A stretch of 64,000 nt of DNA, from NCBI RefSeq assembly GCF_027913035.1, contig NZ_CP115775.1, positions 682,001-746,000 on the forward strand, in the 5' to 3' direction. The notes beneath the pieces were generated by a model, which saw nothing but the letters and a program-made list of their open reading frames with translations, searched no databases and was not told the origin of the DNA. Every line of letters starts with the position of its first letter. The stretch's first letter is position 1. Shown here piece by piece: positions 26,162-36,805 of the stretch. This stretch comes from Paracoccus albus (GTDB taxonomy: Bacteria; Pseudomonadota; Alphaproteobacteria; Rhodobacterales; Rhodobacteraceae). The position numbers and the translations under genes are program-made.

Positions 26162-27165
26162 AACGACCCCGCAATCATGCGGGTGATATCGGCCAGGCGG
26201 CAGGCATAGCCCCACTCGTTATCATACCAGGCGTAGATCTTTACCTGCGTGCCATTGACCACCATCGTCGAAGGGCCATCAATGATGGATGAGCGGCGAT
26301 CATTGGTGAAGTCGCCCGATACCAGCGGCCGCGTTTCGAAGCCGAGAATACCCTTCAACGGGTCTTCAGATGCGGCCTTGAACAAGGCGTTGACCTCTTC
26401 GACGGTGGTTTCGCGCTCGACCTCGAAAACGCAGTCGGTCAATGACGCGTTCAGCAAAGGCACCCTCACGGCATGTCCGTTCAGCCTGCCTTTCAGTTCC
26501 GGATAGATAAGCGTGATCGCCGTGGCGGAACCTGTTGTCGTCGGGATCAGATTGGTCAGGGCAGAGCGTGCACGCCGCATATCCTTGGCCGGACGGTCGA
26601 CGATGGTCTGGGTATTGGTCACATCATGGATCGTCGTGATGGAGCCGTGACGAATGCCGATATTTTCGTGGATGACCTTGACCACCGGCGCAAGACAGTT
26701 CGTCGTGCAGGATGCAGCAGTCACGAGGTTCTGCGAGCCGTCGTAAAGGTGATGGTTCACGCCATAGACAAGGTTCAGCGCACCGCCATCCTTGACGGGC
26801 GCGCTGACGACCACCTTTTTCACGCCAGCCGCATAGTAGGGTGCAACCTTTGCAGCGGTCTTGAAAACGCCGGTGCAATCTATCACGAGGTCGACCCCAA
26901 GCTCTGTCAGGGGAAGGGCATCAATCGCCTTTTCATGCGTCAGCCGAACGCTCTTTCCGTTCAACATCAACCCGTCGTCGGTCGCAGATACAGGCGTCTG
27001 CCAGCGACCATGCACACTGTCAAATTCCATCAGCAAAGCGTGTTGTTCGGCATCGCCGGCAGGATCGTTCAGCAGGACGATCTCGCCGCCCGCGCCGCTG
27101 TCGATCAGGTCACGCAGGACCAGCTTGCCGATCCGGCCTAGGCCGTTGAGCGCTATTCGTGTCAT
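26158..27165 (-). CDS. Arsenic-resistance glyceraldehyde-3-phosphate dehydrogenase
   Basis: A 335-residue GAPDH with the NAD-binding start [17 protein letters not shown] and the active-site motif ASCTTNC (catalytic Cys153). In ars operons this paralogue uses arsenate in place of phosphate to form 1-arseno-3-phosphoglycerate, which ArsJ then expels. ATG 27165-27163 lies two bases after the arsR-arsC fusion gene stop, and its own stop overlaps arsJ. The close coupling to arsJ, rather than to pgk or other glycolytic genes, supports this specialised role. Confidence 0.93.
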   Translation of the reverse strand: MTRIALNGLGRIGKLVLRDLIDSGAGGEIVLLNDPAGDAEQHALLMEFDSVHGRWQTPVSATDDGLMLNGKSVRLTHEKAIDALPLTELGVDLVIDCTGVFKTAAKVAPYYAAGVKKVVVSAPVKDGGALNLVYGVNHHLYDGSQNLVTAASCTTNCLAPVVKVIHENIGIRHGSITTIHDVTNTQTIVDRPAKDMRRARSALTNLIPTTTGSATAITLIYPELKGRLNGHAVRVPLLNASLTDCVFEVERETTVEEVNALFKAASEDPLKGILGFETRPLVSGDFTNDRRSSIIDGPSTMVVNGTQVKIYAWYDNEWGYACRLADITRMIAGSL

Positions 27166-27167
27166 GC

Positions 27168-28010
27168 TCAGGCTTTCTCATCAGCTTCGGTGCCGATTTC
27201 ATCGACGCGGCTTTGCAATGACAGCCGGTCCAGGCTGGCGATTGGCAATTCCACAAAGGTAGAAATGCGGTGCCGCAAAGCGCCATAGGTCTGCGCGAAG
27301 GTCAGTGCTTTCTCGGCATCCGTTCCCTGCGCCTTCACCGGGTCGGGCAGGCCCCAATGGCCGGTGATCGGCTGGCCGGGCCAGGGCGGGCATTCTTCGG
27401 CGGCCGATGTGTCGCAGACGGTAAACACGAAATCCATCACCGGGGCGTCGCTTTGCTGGTACTCTTTCACATCCTTTGAGCGGAGTTCCGTCGTATCGTG
27501 TCCGTTCCGCTTCAGAACCTCCAACGCAAAGGGGTTCGGGCCAGTGCTGGGATGGGTGCCGGCGGAAAAGGCGTTGAACTTACCTTTACCCAGGTCGCGC
27601 AGAAGCGCCTCGGCAAAAAGTGAGCGGGCGGAGTTGCCCGAGCAGATGAACAGGACGTTCCAGATTTTGTTTTCCATTTTCGGGTTCTCCTTCGATGTCG
27701 CGGAAAGCGATGCCAGCAGGTCCGGTCGGGCCCGCCCGACATCAATTGCCAGATAGCCAATGAGGCCTTCGGTCGTGTCCAGATTTACCGCGTAAAGCAG
27801 CGAGCGGCCCTGCCGCGTGGCTCTGACCAGACCGGCGGAGGTCAGGTCAGACAGGTGATGCGACAGGGTGTTGGGCTTCAACCCCAGAGCCTGAGCAATC
27901 TCGGTCGGTCGCGCCCCTTTCGGGGTGAAGCGCATGAGCAACCGAAATACCGACAGCCGACCGGGGTGGCCAAGTGTTGAGAAGGCGAGAGAGGCTTTTT
28001 CGTTTTCCAT
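27168..28010 (-). CDS. ArsR-ArsC fusion: HTH regulator joined to arsenate reductase
   Basis: A 280-residue fusion. Residues 1-100 form an ArsR-type winged helix ([20 protein letters not shown], then [17 protein letters not shown]). Residues 112-260 form a low-molecular-weight-phosphatase-type arsenate reductase with CX5R loop CSGNSAR (Cys123-Arg129) and the redox cysteines Cys199 and Cys207 in [15 protein letters not shown]. The ArsR half contains no cysteine, so the usual thiol As(III) site (ELCVCDL) is missing. The protein probably represses its own operon and reduces arsenate to arsenite for ACR3. ATG 28010 lies inside a long palindrome, the likely operator. Confidence 0.92.
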   Translation of the reverse strand: MENEKASLAFSTLGHPGRLSVFRLLMRFTPKGARPTEIAQALGLKPNTLSHHLSDLTSAGLVRATRQGRSLLYAVNLDTTEGLIGYLAIDVGRARPDLLASLSATSKENPKMENKIWNVLFICSGNSARSLFAEALLRDLGKGKFNAFSAGTHPSTGPNPFALEVLKRNGHDTTELRSKDVKEYQQSDAPVMDFVFTVCDTSAAEECPPWPGQPITGHWGLPDPVKAQGTDAEKALTFAQTYGALRHRISTFVELPIASLDRLSLQSRVDEIGTEADEKA

Positions 28011-28036
28011 AATTCCTAAATACAGGAATTATGGAA
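28005..28036. promoter_or_regulatory. ArsR-type operator palindrome over the arsR-arsC start codon
   Basis: Two perfect 13-base arms (28005-28017 and 28024-28036) flank a 6-base centre AAATAC. The core TTCCT/AGGAA dyad is what ArsR-family repressors commonly bind. The left arm contains the start codon 28010-28008. Because of the symmetry the right arm carries an ATG on the other strand that stops after three codons. A -35-like TTCACT lies upstream near 28050 on the minus strand, so transcription would begin very near the start codon. Confidence 0.7.
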
Positions 28037-28093
28037 ATATGACAGTGAAGTTTTTACGACGTTTTGACGACCGAGCGCTCAGCGCGTGGGCGG

Positions 28094-29113
28094 TCAGGCC
28101 GGAAATTTCTCTCTGGTGCGATTTGCGAAAGCGACGAGGGACAGCATGACCGGCACCTCAACCAGAACGCCCACGACCGTCGCAAGTGCCGCGCCGGAGT
28201 TGAGGCCAAACATGCCGATCGCAACGGCAACTGCCAGCTCGAAGAAGTTGGATGTGCCGATAAGCGCGCATGGCGCGGCAATCTTGTGGGGCACGCGCCA
28301 CGCCCATGCCCAAGCATATGCCAAGGCGAAGATACCGTAGGACTGGATCAGGATCGGAACGGCAATCATGACGATGAGCAGAGGCTGCGCAAGGATCACC
28401 TGCCCCTGAAAGCCGAAAAGCAGAACAACCGTCAGCAATAGCCCGAGAATCGATGCAGGCTTAATGCGTTGGGTAAAGCTGGCGACTGCATCGGGCCCCC
28501 CGTCTGCCAGCAATCGGCGACGCGTCAATGCGCCCGCGATCAGGGGAATGACGATATACAGCAAGACCGAGAGGATCAGCGTTTGCCAGGGCACGGAGAT
28601 ATCGGTGACACCAAGAAGCAGCGCCACGATAGGGGCATAGGCCAGCACCATTATCAGATCGTTTACCGAGACCTGTACCAGCGTGTAGTTGGCATCGCCC
28701 TTGGTCAGTTGCGACCAGACGAACACCATCGCGGTGCAGGGTGCTGCCCCCAGCAGGATCAGACCGGCGATATATTCGGGCGCTTTCGCGGGGTCTATCA
28801 AGGCAGCGAATACATGGTTGAAAAACAAGATGCCGAGAGCTGCCATGCTGAACGGTTTGATCAGCCAGTTTACGATCAGCGTGATGACGAGCCCCTTCGG
28901 TCGTTTTCCCACATCCTTCAGCGACCCGAAGTCGATGGCGATCATCATCGGATAGACCATTGCCCAGATGAGGACCGCGACGACAAGATTGACCGAGGCG
29001 AACTCAAGTCGGGCCAACGCGCCGAACAGGCTGGGCCAGATGTTACCCAGCACCAAACCCACAAGGATGCAAATCGCGACCCACAGCGTCAGCCACCGCT
29101 CGAATATGCTCAC
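28094..29113 (-). CDS. acr3: Arsenite efflux permease ACR3
   Basis: A 339-residue, roughly ten-helix member of the ACR3 (bile/arsenite/riboflavin) family that expels As(OH)3 across the inner membrane. The conserved essential cysteine appears in [14 protein letters not shown] (Cys126). The start is GTG 29113-29111 with GAGGGAAA upstream. It is encoded upstream of the arsR-arsC gene on the same strand, but the operator at 28005 lies between them, so it may be driven by a separate promoter. Confidence 0.94.
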   Translation of the reverse strand: MSIFERWLTLWVAICILVGLVLGNIWPSLFGALARLEFASVNLVVAVLIWAMVYPMMIAIDFGSLKDVGKRPKGLVITLIVNWLIKPFSMAALGILFFNHVFAALIDPAKAPEYIAGLILLGAAPCTAMVFVWSQLTKGDANYTLVQVSVNDLIMVLAYAPIVALLLGVTDISVPWQTLILSVLLYIVIPLIAGALTRRRLLADGGPDAVASFTQRIKPASILGLLLTVVLLFGFQGQVILAQPLLIVMIAVPILIQSYGIFALAYAWAWAWRVPHKIAAPCALIGTSNFFELAVAVAIGMFGLNSGAALATVVGVLVEVPVMLSLVAFANRTREKFPA

Positions 29114-29192
29114 AATCTTTCCCTCATCTGACCGGCGCCCTTTGCGCTGCTTAAGCTGGCCGACAGCACTGCTGCTGCATCAGCTAACTTGT

Positions 29193-30056
29193 TCAGCGCA
29201 TCAGGACCACCGGCACCTTGCACGAACGGATCATCGCAGTCGTTGTCGATCCGATGATCAGGCTGCGTATACGCGAATGGCCATAGGCGCCCATCATCAG
29301 CATGTCATATCCCGCCTCATCCACCAGCTTCGCCAGTGCGGTTTCCGGCTGTCCCGGCACGATCAGCGTCTCGGCTTCCAGACCGGCGGCTTTCAGGGCC
29401 GCGGCCGCTTCGGTCAGTGCCGCCTTTACGTCCGCGTTTTCGGAACCGACCGTCACCAGATGAAGGCTCAGACCCTTGAAGGTCGGGCTTGTGGCGATGT
29501 GATCCAGCACTTTTCTGGCGGATTCCCCACCGTCATAAGCGACGAGAACCTTTGATACCGCCCGGAAAGAGCGGGACGCGACCAGAACCGGCTTGCGGGT
29601 CGCGCGAACGATACGTTCCAGATTCGATCCCAGGTGGCCCTTCGCGAAATCTGCCGCCTCGCCGCGCTTTCCGATGATGATGGCCCTTGCATCTGGCTCT
29701 GCGGCTGCAACGGTTTCCAGAAGATCACCGTGCCGCAAACGCGTGGTTATATCGGAAAGCCCGGCCTGTTCCACAATCTGCCGCGCGTCGTCCAGCACCG
29801 CGCGGCCCCGCTGGCCAATAAGCTTGGCACGTTCCGCATCGAGGCTGGCCAGCTTTTCCAGAAGTGCGCTGCGGGCGCCCAATGCAATCGCCCCGGAATG
29901 ATCGTCCGTCGCGGCGACCTCTCTCCGGCCAAGGACGTGGATCAGTTCCACCGGCGCAGATGTCCGGCCCGACAGCCACGCAGCATACTGGCACACGCTG
30001 GCAGAGTAGACAGATCCGTCAACAAGCGCGACGATCTTCTTTGGTTCATCCGACAT
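29193..30056 (-). CDS. Universal stress protein, tandem UspA domains
   Basis: A 287-residue cytosolic protein of two Usp domains (about 6-140 and 158-287). The C-terminal domain keeps the ATP-binding pattern G-2X-G-9X-GS as GAYGHSRIRSLIIGST, while the N-terminal domain has a degenerate version. It lies 11 bp downstream of the SulP gene, so the two are likely cotranscribed. Usp proteins are often paired with transporters whose activity they may modulate. Whether this one belongs to the arsenic response is not shown. Confidence 0.92.
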   Translation of the reverse strand: MSDEPKKIVALVDGSVYSASVCQYAAWLSGRTSAPVELIHVLGRREVAATDDHSGAIALGARSALLEKLASLDAERAKLIGQRGRAVLDDARQIVEQAGLSDITTRLRHGDLLETVAAAEPDARAIIIGKRGEAADFAKGHLGSNLERIVRATRKPVLVASRSFRAVSKVLVAYDGGESARKVLDHIATSPTFKGLSLHLVTVGSENADVKAALTEAAAALKAAGLEAETLIVPGQPETALAKLVDEAGYDMLMMGAYGHSRIRSLIIGSTTTAMIRSCKVPVVLMR

Positions 30057-30067
30057 TGCTTCCCCCC

Positions 30068-31558
30068 TTAATGCGCCACAAGCTTATCCATCGCGCCCGG
30101 CTTGTCATGGATTGCAAGCTTGTCGACAATGGTTTCCGAGGCTGCGTTCATGCCGACAATTTCGACCTCGGCACCGTCCCGGCGAAACTTCATGACTGCC
30201 GTGTCGAGCGCCTGAACCGAAGAAATGTCCCAGATATGCGCACGGCTGACATCAATGACGACCCGGTCCAACGCCTCTTTGAAGTCAAAGGCGTTCATGA
30301 AATCCTCGACCGAGCCATAGAAAAGCTGTCCCTCGACAATGTACGTGCGCGCGCGCCCATCACTGGAAATGGTAGAGCTTACGCTGAACAGCTGCGCGAT
30401 TTTCGCGGCGAAGAAAATGCCCGAGAGCAGCACGCCAACCAGCACGCCGATGGCGAGGTTATGGGTGTAGACCACGGTCACCACCGTCGCGATCATGACG
30501 ATGGAGGATGAACGGGGATGGGTTTTCAGGTTCTTGATCGACGACCACGAAAAAGTTCCGACCGATACCATGATCATGATCGCGACAAGGGCGGGCATCG
30601 GAATGCGCGCAACCCAATCGCCAAGGAAAACCACAAGGATCAGCAGCACGAAGCCCGCGGTGAAGGTGGACAGGCGACCGCGGCCACCCGATTTCACATT
30701 GATGATCGACTGCCCGATCATGGCGCAGCCTGCCATGCCGCCAATGAAAGCCGTGGCGGTATTGGCGATACCCTGACCGACGCATTCCTGATCGCGGTCG
30801 GACCGGGTGTCTGTCAGATCGTCCACGATATTCTGCGTCATAAGGCTTTCCAGAAGCCCGACGACAGCCACGGCCACGGAGTAGGGCAGAATGATCATCA
30901 GGGTTTCAAATGTCAGCGGGATGTCGGGGATCAGAAACACCGGCAGAGCATCGGGCAGGGCGCCCATGTCGCCAACGGTGCGCACATCCCAGCCGAAGAT
31001 CAGCGTCAGTGTCGTCAGTATGACGATGGTGATGAGTGGCGACGGGACTGCCTTGGTTATCAGCGGAAACAGATAGATGATCGCAAGCCCTGCGGCGACA
31101 AGCACGTAGGTCAGCCAACCGACATTGGCCGGGTCAAGCTCTGGCAACTGCGCCATGAAGATCAGAATGGCAAGCGCGTTCACAAAGCCGGTCATCACTG
31201 ATTTCGAAACGTAGCGCATGACAAAGCCAAGCTTCAGCAGCCCCGCGCCGATCTGTATCAGACCGGCAAGCACGGTTGCTGCCAGCAGGTATTGCAGACC
31301 GTAATCGCGCACGAGGGTCACCATCAGCACCGCTGTGGCCGCAGTTGCGGCAGAGATCATGCCGGGCCGTCCACCGACAAACGCGATCAGAACCGCGATG
31401 GAAAAGCTTGCATAGAGCCCGACCTTCGGGTCGACACCCGCTATAATCGAGAAGGCAATCGCCTCTGGGATAAGGGCAAGCGCCACGACAAGACCGGCAA
31501 GCAGATCGGCTCGCACATTGCCAAACCATTGCCTGCGATAGATTTCGGGTGAGATCAT
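30068..31558 (-). CDS. SulP-family anion transporter with STAS domain
   Basis: A 496-residue inner-membrane protein. About a dozen helices are followed by a C-terminal STAS domain (from about 395; [20 protein letters not shown]). The start [20 protein letters not shown] and the [20 protein letters not shown] segment are typical of SulP. Members carry sulfate, bicarbonate or other anions; the sequence does not decide which. It forms a likely two-gene unit with the Usp gene. Its position beside ars genes could be chance. Confidence 0.92.
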   Translation of the reverse strand: MISPEIYRRQWFGNVRADLLAGLVVALALIPEAIAFSIIAGVDPKVGLYASFSIAVLIAFVGGRPGMISAATAATAVLMVTLVRDYGLQYLLAATVLAGLIQIGAGLLKLGFVMRYVSKSVMTGFVNALAILIFMAQLPELDPANVGWLTYVLVAAGLAIIYLFPLITKAVPSPLITIVILTTLTLIFGWDVRTVGDMGALPDALPVFLIPDIPLTFETLMIILPYSVAVAVVGLLESLMTQNIVDDLTDTRSDRDQECVGQGIANTATAFIGGMAGCAMIGQSIINVKSGGRGRLSTFTAGFVLLILVVFLGDWVARIPMPALVAIMIMVSVGTFSWSSIKNLKTHPRSSSIVMIATVVTVVYTHNLAIGVLVGVLLSGIFFAAKIAQLFSVSSTISSDGRARTYIVEGQLFYGSVEDFMNAFDFKEALDRVVIDVSRAHIWDISSVQALDTAVMKFRRDGAEVEIVGMNAASETIVDKLAIHDKPGAMDKLVAH

Positions 31559-31867
31559 GCGAATTTTCCTGCTCGACCGGGGCTAAAATGTCCGCGTATC
31601 GGGGTTTGATCTGATTTTCAGTTCAGGTTGTCCGGCGGATAGGCGGCCGGAAGAGCCACCCGGGAATCTCACCCAGGTCCATGTTCGCTGATGCGGCATT
31701 TACATGCCTTTCGGCCGGAATCCAAGATGCTGCGCGGGCAAAGTGGACGGACAACGCTGGCATGACGGCGACATGCGCATCTGGCCCGGTATCGACGGTT
31801 GACATTCTTGCCCCGCGCACGGCTTTCGGATAACCGTCCCGGAAACCCAGCTGATAAAGGCACGCCC
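31559..31867. other. 309-bp divergent gap between SulP gene and proS
   Basis: This is the promoter region of two divergent genes. No protein-like frame is present. On the plus strand TTGCCC (31808-31813) and GATAAC (31829-31834) with 15 bp between them could serve proS, and AAAGG precedes its start codon. I see no convincing box for the SulP gene and no structured RNA. Confidence 0.4.
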
Positions 31868-33220
31868 ATGCGTCTTTCGCGTTATTTCCTGCCCGTTCTC
31901 AAAGAGGACCCTAAAGAGGCCCAGATCGTCAGCCACCGGTTGATGCTGCGTGCCGGGATGGTCAAGCAGCAGGCGGCGGGGATCTATTCGTGGTTGCCGC
32001 TGGGCCAAAAGGTGCTGCGCCGCATCGAACAGATCGTGCATGAGGAACAGCAGCGCGCCGGGCATATCCCTGTGCTGATGCCGACCCTGCAATCGGCGGA
32101 TCTGTGGCGCGAGAGCGGCCGCTATGATGCCTATGGCGAGGAATTGCTGCGTATCACCGATCGCCACAAGCGTGACATGCTGTATGGCCCGACCAATGAA
32201 GAGATGATTACGGACATCTTCCGGTCGCATGTGAACAGCTATAAGGACCTGCCGCTGACGCTGTATCACATCCAGTGGAAGTTCCGCGACGAGGTCCGCC
32301 CGCGCTTCGGCGTGATGCGCGGGCGTGAGTTCCTGATGAAGGATGGCTACAACTTCGACCTGACCAAGGAAGATGCGCTCCACGCCTATAACCGGCATCT
32401 GGTGACCTATCTGCGCACCTATGAACGCATGGGCCTTCAGGCCATTCCGATGCGGGCTGACAGCGGTCCGATTGGCGGGGATGACACGCATGAATTCCTC
32501 GTGCTGGCCGAGACCGGAGAGTCCGAAGTTTTCTATGACAGCGAGATCACCGATCTGAAATTCGGCGACCGCGAGATCGATTATGACAGCGTCGAGGAAT
32601 GCCGCGCCGTGCTGGAAGAGTTTACGTCCCGCTACGCGCGAACGGATGAGACACATGACGAAGCCGCGTTCAATCAGGTTCCCGAAGAGCGCCGCCGCAC
32701 GGCCCGCGGTATCGAGGTCGGGCAGATCTTCTATTTCGGCACCAAGTATTCGGAACCGATGGGGGCAACGGTCGTCGGACCGGATGGGCAACGGACGCCG
32801 GTTCATATGGGCAGCCACGGCATCGGCGTCAGCCGTCTTGTCGGCGCCATTATCGAGGCAAGCCATGACGAAAAAGGGATCGTCTGGCCTGAAGGCGTGA
32901 CCCCTTTCCATGTTGGCATCGTGAACCTGAAGCAGGGTGATTCTTCGGTCGATTCGGCTTGCGAGGCGATGTATCGGGACCTGAAATCGAAAGGTTTCGA
33001 CGTTCTCTATGACGATCGCGACGAACGCGCGGGCGCCAAGTTCGCGACGATGGACCTGATCGGCCTGCCCTGGCGGATCACGGTCGGACCGCGTGGGTTG
33101 CAGTCAAACAAGGTTGAACTGACGTCACGCAAAACCGGCGAATCCGAAGAGCTGTCGCCCACCGACGCCATCGCGCGTCTGGAAAATATCTATCAGCCCA
33201 TCTTTGACGCGGGCAACTGA
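31868..33220 (+). CDS. proS: Prolyl-tRNA synthetase, short bacterial/mitochondrial-like type
   Basis: A 450-residue class II synthetase that charges tRNA-Pro. It starts [20 protein letters not shown] at ATG 31868. Class II motifs are visible: [20 protein letters not shown] (motif 2) and [17 protein letters not shown] (motif 3). The INS editing domain found between motifs 2 and 3 in E. coli ProS is absent, as usual in alphaproteobacteria. An open frame continues upstream to 31799 but lacks the conserved N-terminus. The gene is convergent with hisG and ends in a hairpin element. Confidence 0.97.
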   Translation: MRLSRYFLPVLKEDPKEAQIVSHRLMLRAGMVKQQAAGIYSWLPLGQKVLRRIEQIVHEEQQRAGHIPVLMPTLQSADLWRESGRYDAYGEELLRITDRHKRDMLYGPTNEEMITDIFRSHVNSYKDLPLTLYHIQWKFRDEVRPRFGVMRGREFLMKDGYNFDLTKEDALHAYNRHLVTYLRTYERMGLQAIPMRADSGPIGGDDTHEFLVLAETGESEVFYDSEITDLKFGDREIDYDSVEECRAVLEEFTSRYARTDETHDEAAFNQVPEERRRTARGIEVGQIFYFGTKYSEPMGATVVGPDGQRTPVHMGSHGIGVSRLVGAIIEASHDEKGIVWPEGVTPFHVGIVNLKQGDSSVDSACEAMYRDLKSKGFDVLYDDRDERAGAKFATMDLIGLPWRITVGPRGLQSNKVELTSRKTGESEELSPTDAIARLENIYQPIFDAGN

Positions 33221-33268
33221 GGACCGGGGCGCTGCCCCGGACCCCGAGGTATTTGGACACCAAAGACG
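33221..33268. repeat. GC-rich hairpin with GGTATTTGGACACCAAAGA tail, between proS and hisG
   Basis: CCGGGGC (33224-33230) and GCCCCGG (33234-33240) form a perfect 7-bp stem with loop GCT. The tail that follows contains the small dyad TTTGG/CCAAA. Elements of this form recur after genes in many Rhodobacterales genomes, as I recall, and act as transcription stops or repeats. It fills the whole 49-bp gap between two convergent genes. Confidence 0.6.
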
Positions 33269-33269
33269 T

Positions 33270-33941
33270 TTAGAGTGACAGTTGCGCGGCCAGTTTGCGC
33301 ACCTGTTCGCTGTCGGCCTTTGCGGCAGCAAACAGCGTTGCCTGGCTGGAGTGGATCATCGCGTCAGGCAATATCTTCAGGTGGTTGGCGCGCAGGGTTT
33401 CCCCGCTGCTGGTAATATCGGCGATTGCTTCCGCGGTGAGGTTCGCGACGGTCCCTTCGGTGGCGCCCTGACTGTCGACAAGCTGGTAATCCGCCACTTC
33501 GTTTTCCGACAGGAAGGCGCGCACGAGGCGGTGGTACTTGGTCGCGATGCGCAGCCGGAAGCCATGTGTCCCGCGGAATTGCCGGGTGATTGCGGCGAAA
33601 TCATCGAGGTTTTCGCAATCCCGCCAGCAGGCAGGAACGGCGAGGACAAGATCGGCATGTCCAAAGCCAAGGGTTGCGACCTCATACACATCGGAGCGCC
33701 AGCCGGCGAGTTTTTCGCGCACGAGATCAGAGCCCGTTACCCCCAGATCTATGCGTCCGGAGGCGAGTTCGCGGGGAATTTCGCTTGCCGACAGCAGCGC
33801 CAAAGTCAGATCCGCGCCCTCGACGCGACCGGCATATTCGCGATCCGATCCGCTGCGTGACAAGGTGATGCCGCGTTCGCCGAACCAGCGAAACGTATCA
33901 TCCATCAGGCGACCCTTGGAGGGGACAGCAAGCTTCAGCAT
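33270..33941 (-). CDS. hisG: ATP phosphoribosyltransferase catalytic subunit, short form
   Basis: A 223-residue HisG-S enzyme that catalyses the first step of histidine synthesis, joining ATP and PRPP. It begins [19 protein letters not shown] and contains RIDLGVTGSDLVREKL and the PRPP-binding stretch LVDSQGATEGTVANLTAEAI. The short form lacks the C-terminal ACT-like regulatory domain and needs HisZ, whose gene overlaps it by seven bases upstream. ATG 33941-33939. Confidence 0.96.
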   Translation of the reverse strand: MLKLAVPSKGRLMDDTFRWFGERGITLSRSGSDREYAGRVEGADLTLALLSASEIPRELASGRIDLGVTGSDLVREKLAGWRSDVYEVATLGFGHADLVLAVPACWRDCENLDDFAAITRQFRGTHGFRLRIATKYHRLVRAFLSENEVADYQLVDSQGATEGTVANLTAEAIADITSSGETLRANHLKILPDAMIHSSQATLFAAAKADSEQVRKLAAQLSL

Positions 33942-34996
33942 GCGTCCTCCATCTCTGCCAGCAGGCCCGGACGGATGATGCCTCCGACGGCCGGGATGGC
34001 CCGGCCCGCGCCCAGCTGTGCGGTCAGTGCGTCATAGCGGCCGCCCGAGGCGACCGGGGGCCAGTCGGTTTGTTCGGCGGTGAAGGTGAAGGTCATGCCG
34101 TCGTAATATTCCATCGTTTCGCGACCATGGCTGGCCGCAAACCGGATTGTCGTCGGGTCGATGTCCCGCTTTTCCAGCTGATCCAGCCGCTGTGCCAGAC
34201 GGTCTACTGCATCGGAGATGGCGGGGATTTCTTCGGTCAACTGGCGCAAAGCGTCCAAGGCATCGGGTGCCGGAGCATCGACGCTGAAAAGGCGCGTCAG
34301 CCGGTCACTCCATTCGGCGGGCAGGGGCGTTTCGCGCGCTTCGGCCTTCAGCGTTGCGATCCGCGTTTCCATTTCGGTTCCTGTCCTAAGCCCGTTCCAG
34401 GGGGCCGTGACCTCTGGCAGGTGGCGGTATTCCGCGGGGGCAGAGAAACGCGCCATCAGGCGTGAGAAGCGGATAGGGCGCCAGATGTGGTGCAGCAGGG
34501 CGTCGCGTCGCGCCTGCGACACGGGTAAGGCGCGAACGGCGTCAAGAAGAATATCCATATCACCCATCGTGGCTTGCAGGCCATAGGGGGACAGCAAGCG
34601 ATGAAACAGGGCGAAGACCTCGGCATCAGCGGAAGGTTCGTGGGCGAATATCTCGAACCCGGCCTGCAGATATTCATTCTCCCGTGGGTTTTCGGGGCGG
34701 GTTTCGCCGTGGTCCTGTTTGCGGAATACCTCGCCCAGATAGCAGTAGCGCGCGGGTTCCGCCCCTTCCTGCATATGCATACGAACGACCGGCACGGTGA
34801 AATCGGGGCGAAGGGCCACTTCGCCACGGACCGGGTCGCTGGTGACATAGGCCCGCGCACGGATATCCTCGCCATACAGATCCAGCAGGGTTGCCGCATC
34901 CAGCAGGATATCGGGTGCGACCTCAACCGCGCCGGCGTCCCGGAAGGCCGAAAGCAGCCTTTGACCGATGGCCTGCTTTGCCGATTTGTTTACCAT
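33935..34996 (-). CDS. hisZ: ATP phosphoribosyltransferase regulatory subunit
   Basis: A 353-residue HisRS-like protein that forms the octamer with HisG-S and confers histidine feedback control. It keeps the class II fold ([17 protein letters not shown] and [12 protein letters not shown]) but lacks a full synthetase active site. The start chosen is ATG 34996-34994, overlapping the hisS stop by seven bases. An upstream extension to 35071 would lie wholly inside hisS. Gene order hisS-hisZ-hisG is a compact translation-and-biosynthesis operon. Confidence 0.95.
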   Translation of the reverse strand: MVNKSAKQAIGQRLLSAFRDAGAVEVAPDILLDAATLLDLYGEDIRARAYVTSDPVRGEVALRPDFTVPVVRMHMQEGAEPARYCYLGEVFRKQDHGETRPENPRENEYLQAGFEIFAHEPSADAEVFALFHRLLSPYGLQATMGDMDILLDAVRALPVSQARRDALLHHIWRPIRFSRLMARFSAPAEYRHLPEVTAPWNGLRTGTEMETRIATLKAEARETPLPAEWSDRLTRLFSVDAPAPDALDALRQLTEEIPAISDAVDRLAQRLDQLEKRDIDPTTIRFAASHGRETMEYYDGMTFTFTAEQTDWPPVASGGRYDALTAQLGAGRAIPAVGGIIRPGLLAEMEDAC

Positions 34997-36477
34997 CTGG
35001 CCAGCATCTCGCGGACGGCCGCGACGAGGTTGCCGCGCGGAACCTCCGTCTGGGCGGGCTGTGATTTCCATTCCTCATGGCTGACTTCCGAGGCGAGCTT
35101 GGCGCCGAGGATCAGGTCCTTGATCTGAACGACATCACGTTCCGCTTCGTCGCCGCCCTGAATGACAGCAATCGGCGACTGACGCTTGTCGGCGTATTTC
35201 AACTGGTTCCCGAAGTTCTTCGGGTTGCCGAGATAGACCTCCGCCCGAATGCCAGCGTGGCGAAGCTCTGCCGCCATGGCGTGGTAATCGGACATTCGAT
35301 CACGATCCATGACCGTGATGACGACGGGACCATCGGCCTGCGTTCCGGCCAGACCCTTGGCGCGCAATGCGGCCAGCAGACGGTCAACGCCGATTGACAG
35401 CCCCGTCGCCGGGACCTTCTGGCCGGTAAAGCGCTCTACCAGGCCGTCATAGCGCCCGCCGCCCGCGACGCTGCCGAACTGGCGTTTGCGCCCCTTCTCG
35501 TCGAGGATTTCGAAGGTCAGTTCCGCTTCGAACACAGGTCCTGTGTAGTAGCCGAGGCCGCGCACGATAGAGGGGTCGATAACGGCACGGTCTTCACCAA
35601 TGCCGAGCCCGCTCATCAGCGCCGCGATCTGGGACAGCTCGTCGACGCCTTCGATCCCGATTTGCGATGCACCGACCGCGGCACGCAGGTTATTCAGGGT
35701 CGCCGTGTTATCGCTGGCCTTGGATGTCAGGAAGGCCAGCACCGACGTGGCCTGCTGATCGGTCAGGCCGACACCGTCGATTTCCGCCCCGCTGTCATCC
35801 TTGCGTCCGGTGGTCAGCAATTGGCGAACGCCGAGCTCACCGACCTTGTCGAACTTGTCAATCTGGCGCAGCACGTCATCGGCCTTGTCTTCGCCGATCT
35901 CCGCGGCCTCAAGAACGCCATTCAAAATCTTGCGGTTGTTGATCCGTACGATGTAGTCGCCGCGCTCGATTCCGGCGGCTTCAAGCGCGTCAGCCAGCAT
36001 GGCGCAGATCTCGGCATCTGCCGCGACAGAGGCGCTGCCGACCGTATCGGCATCACATTGATAAAACTGCCGGAAGCGCCCCGGACCGGGCTTTTCATTG
36101 CGCCAGACCGGGCCCATCGCATAGCGGCGATAGGGTGAGGGAAGATCGTTGCGATATTGCGCCGCGACGCGGGCCAGCGGGGCCGTCAGATCATAGCGCA
36201 GCGCCATCCAGTCGCCGCGCCCGCCGCCCGGGACGTCCTCTTCCTGCCAGGCGAAAACGCCTGCATTGGGCCGGTCCACATCGGGCAGGAATTTTCCAAG
36301 CGCCTCGACCGTCTCAACCGCCGAGGTTTCAAGCGGATCGAAGCCGTGCAGATGATAGACCTCTGCAATACGGTCCAACATCTGCTTGCGTTCGGTCACA
36401 TCCGCGCCGAAATAGTCGCGGAAGCCCTTGGGCGTCTCGGCTTTGGGGCGGGGATTTTTCTTCTTGTCCTTGGCCAT
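34990..36477 (-). CDS. hisS: Histidyl-tRNA synthetase
   Basis: A 495-residue class II synthetase that charges tRNA-His. Motifs include [52 protein letters not shown] (motif 2) and the histidine-specific [20 protein letters not shown]. The start is ATG 36477 (MAKDKKKNP) with GGAGACAGG upstream; an in-frame ATG at 36492 is less likely. It leads the hisS-hisZ-hisG operon and diverges from slyX. Confidence 0.96.
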   Translation of the reverse strand: MAKDKKKNPRPKAETPKGFRDYFGADVTERKQMLDRIAEVYHLHGFDPLETSAVETVEALGKFLPDVDRPNAGVFAWQEEDVPGGGRGDWMALRYDLTAPLARVAAQYRNDLPSPYRRYAMGPVWRNEKPGPGRFRQFYQCDADTVGSASVAADAEICAMLADALEAAGIERGDYIVRINNRKILNGVLEAAEIGEDKADDVLRQIDKFDKVGELGVRQLLTTGRKDDSGAEIDGVGLTDQQATSVLAFLTSKASDNTATLNNLRAAVGASQIGIEGVDELSQIAALMSGLGIGEDRAVIDPSIVRGLGYYTGPVFEAELTFEILDEKGRKRQFGSVAGGGRYDGLVERFTGQKVPATGLSIGVDRLLAALRAKGLAGTQADGPVVITVMDRDRMSDYHAMAAELRHAGIRAEVYLGNPKNFGNQLKYADKRQSPIAVIQGGDEAERDVVQIKDLILGAKLASEVSHEEWKSQPAQTEVPRGNLVAAVREMLARW

Positions 36478-36524
36478 GGAACCTGTCTCCATTCTCGGAT
36501 GCGGACTTAGCGGAGATGAATGGA

Positions 36525-36728
36525 ATGGACAAGTTACAGCCGCTGGAAGAAGGCATCGCGCATCTGACGCGTATGGTGGAAGAACTGTCAGACATTGTCG
36601 CGCGGCAGGAACAGGAGATTGTCCGCCTGAAATCCCGCGTCGGGATGCTGCTTGAGAGAGAGGCAGAGCGTGAGGTCGCGGATGGTAGTTCTATCCCGCT
36701 GGCCGATCAACGGCCACCTCACTGGTGA
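36525..36728 (+). CDS. slyX: SlyX-family small coiled-coil protein
   Basis: A 67-residue protein, [20 protein letters not shown], then [20 protein letters not shown]: one amphipathic helix with heptad spacing, as in SlyX. Its function is unknown. ATG 36525 has GGAG nine bases upstream; an ATG at 36516 abuts that site and is less likely. It is divergent from hisS and convergent with the Fe-S factor gene. A small hairpin TGGCCG/CGGCCA lies inside its end at about 36700-36716. Confidence 0.8.
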   Translation: MDKLQPLEEGIAHLTRMVEELSDIVARQEQEIVRLKSRVGMLLEREAEREVADGSSIPLADQRPPHW

Positions 36729-36805
36729 GGCAGCAGGCAGCGGCTGTTGGTTCTGGCACCGCTGGACAGGATTCAGATGGCGGATGGTTTCGGACGCATC
36801 CGCAC

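Noticed and set aside
36700..36745. Small hairpins at the end of slyX as a terminator.
   Set aside because: Short stems inside the coding end and no U-rich tail.
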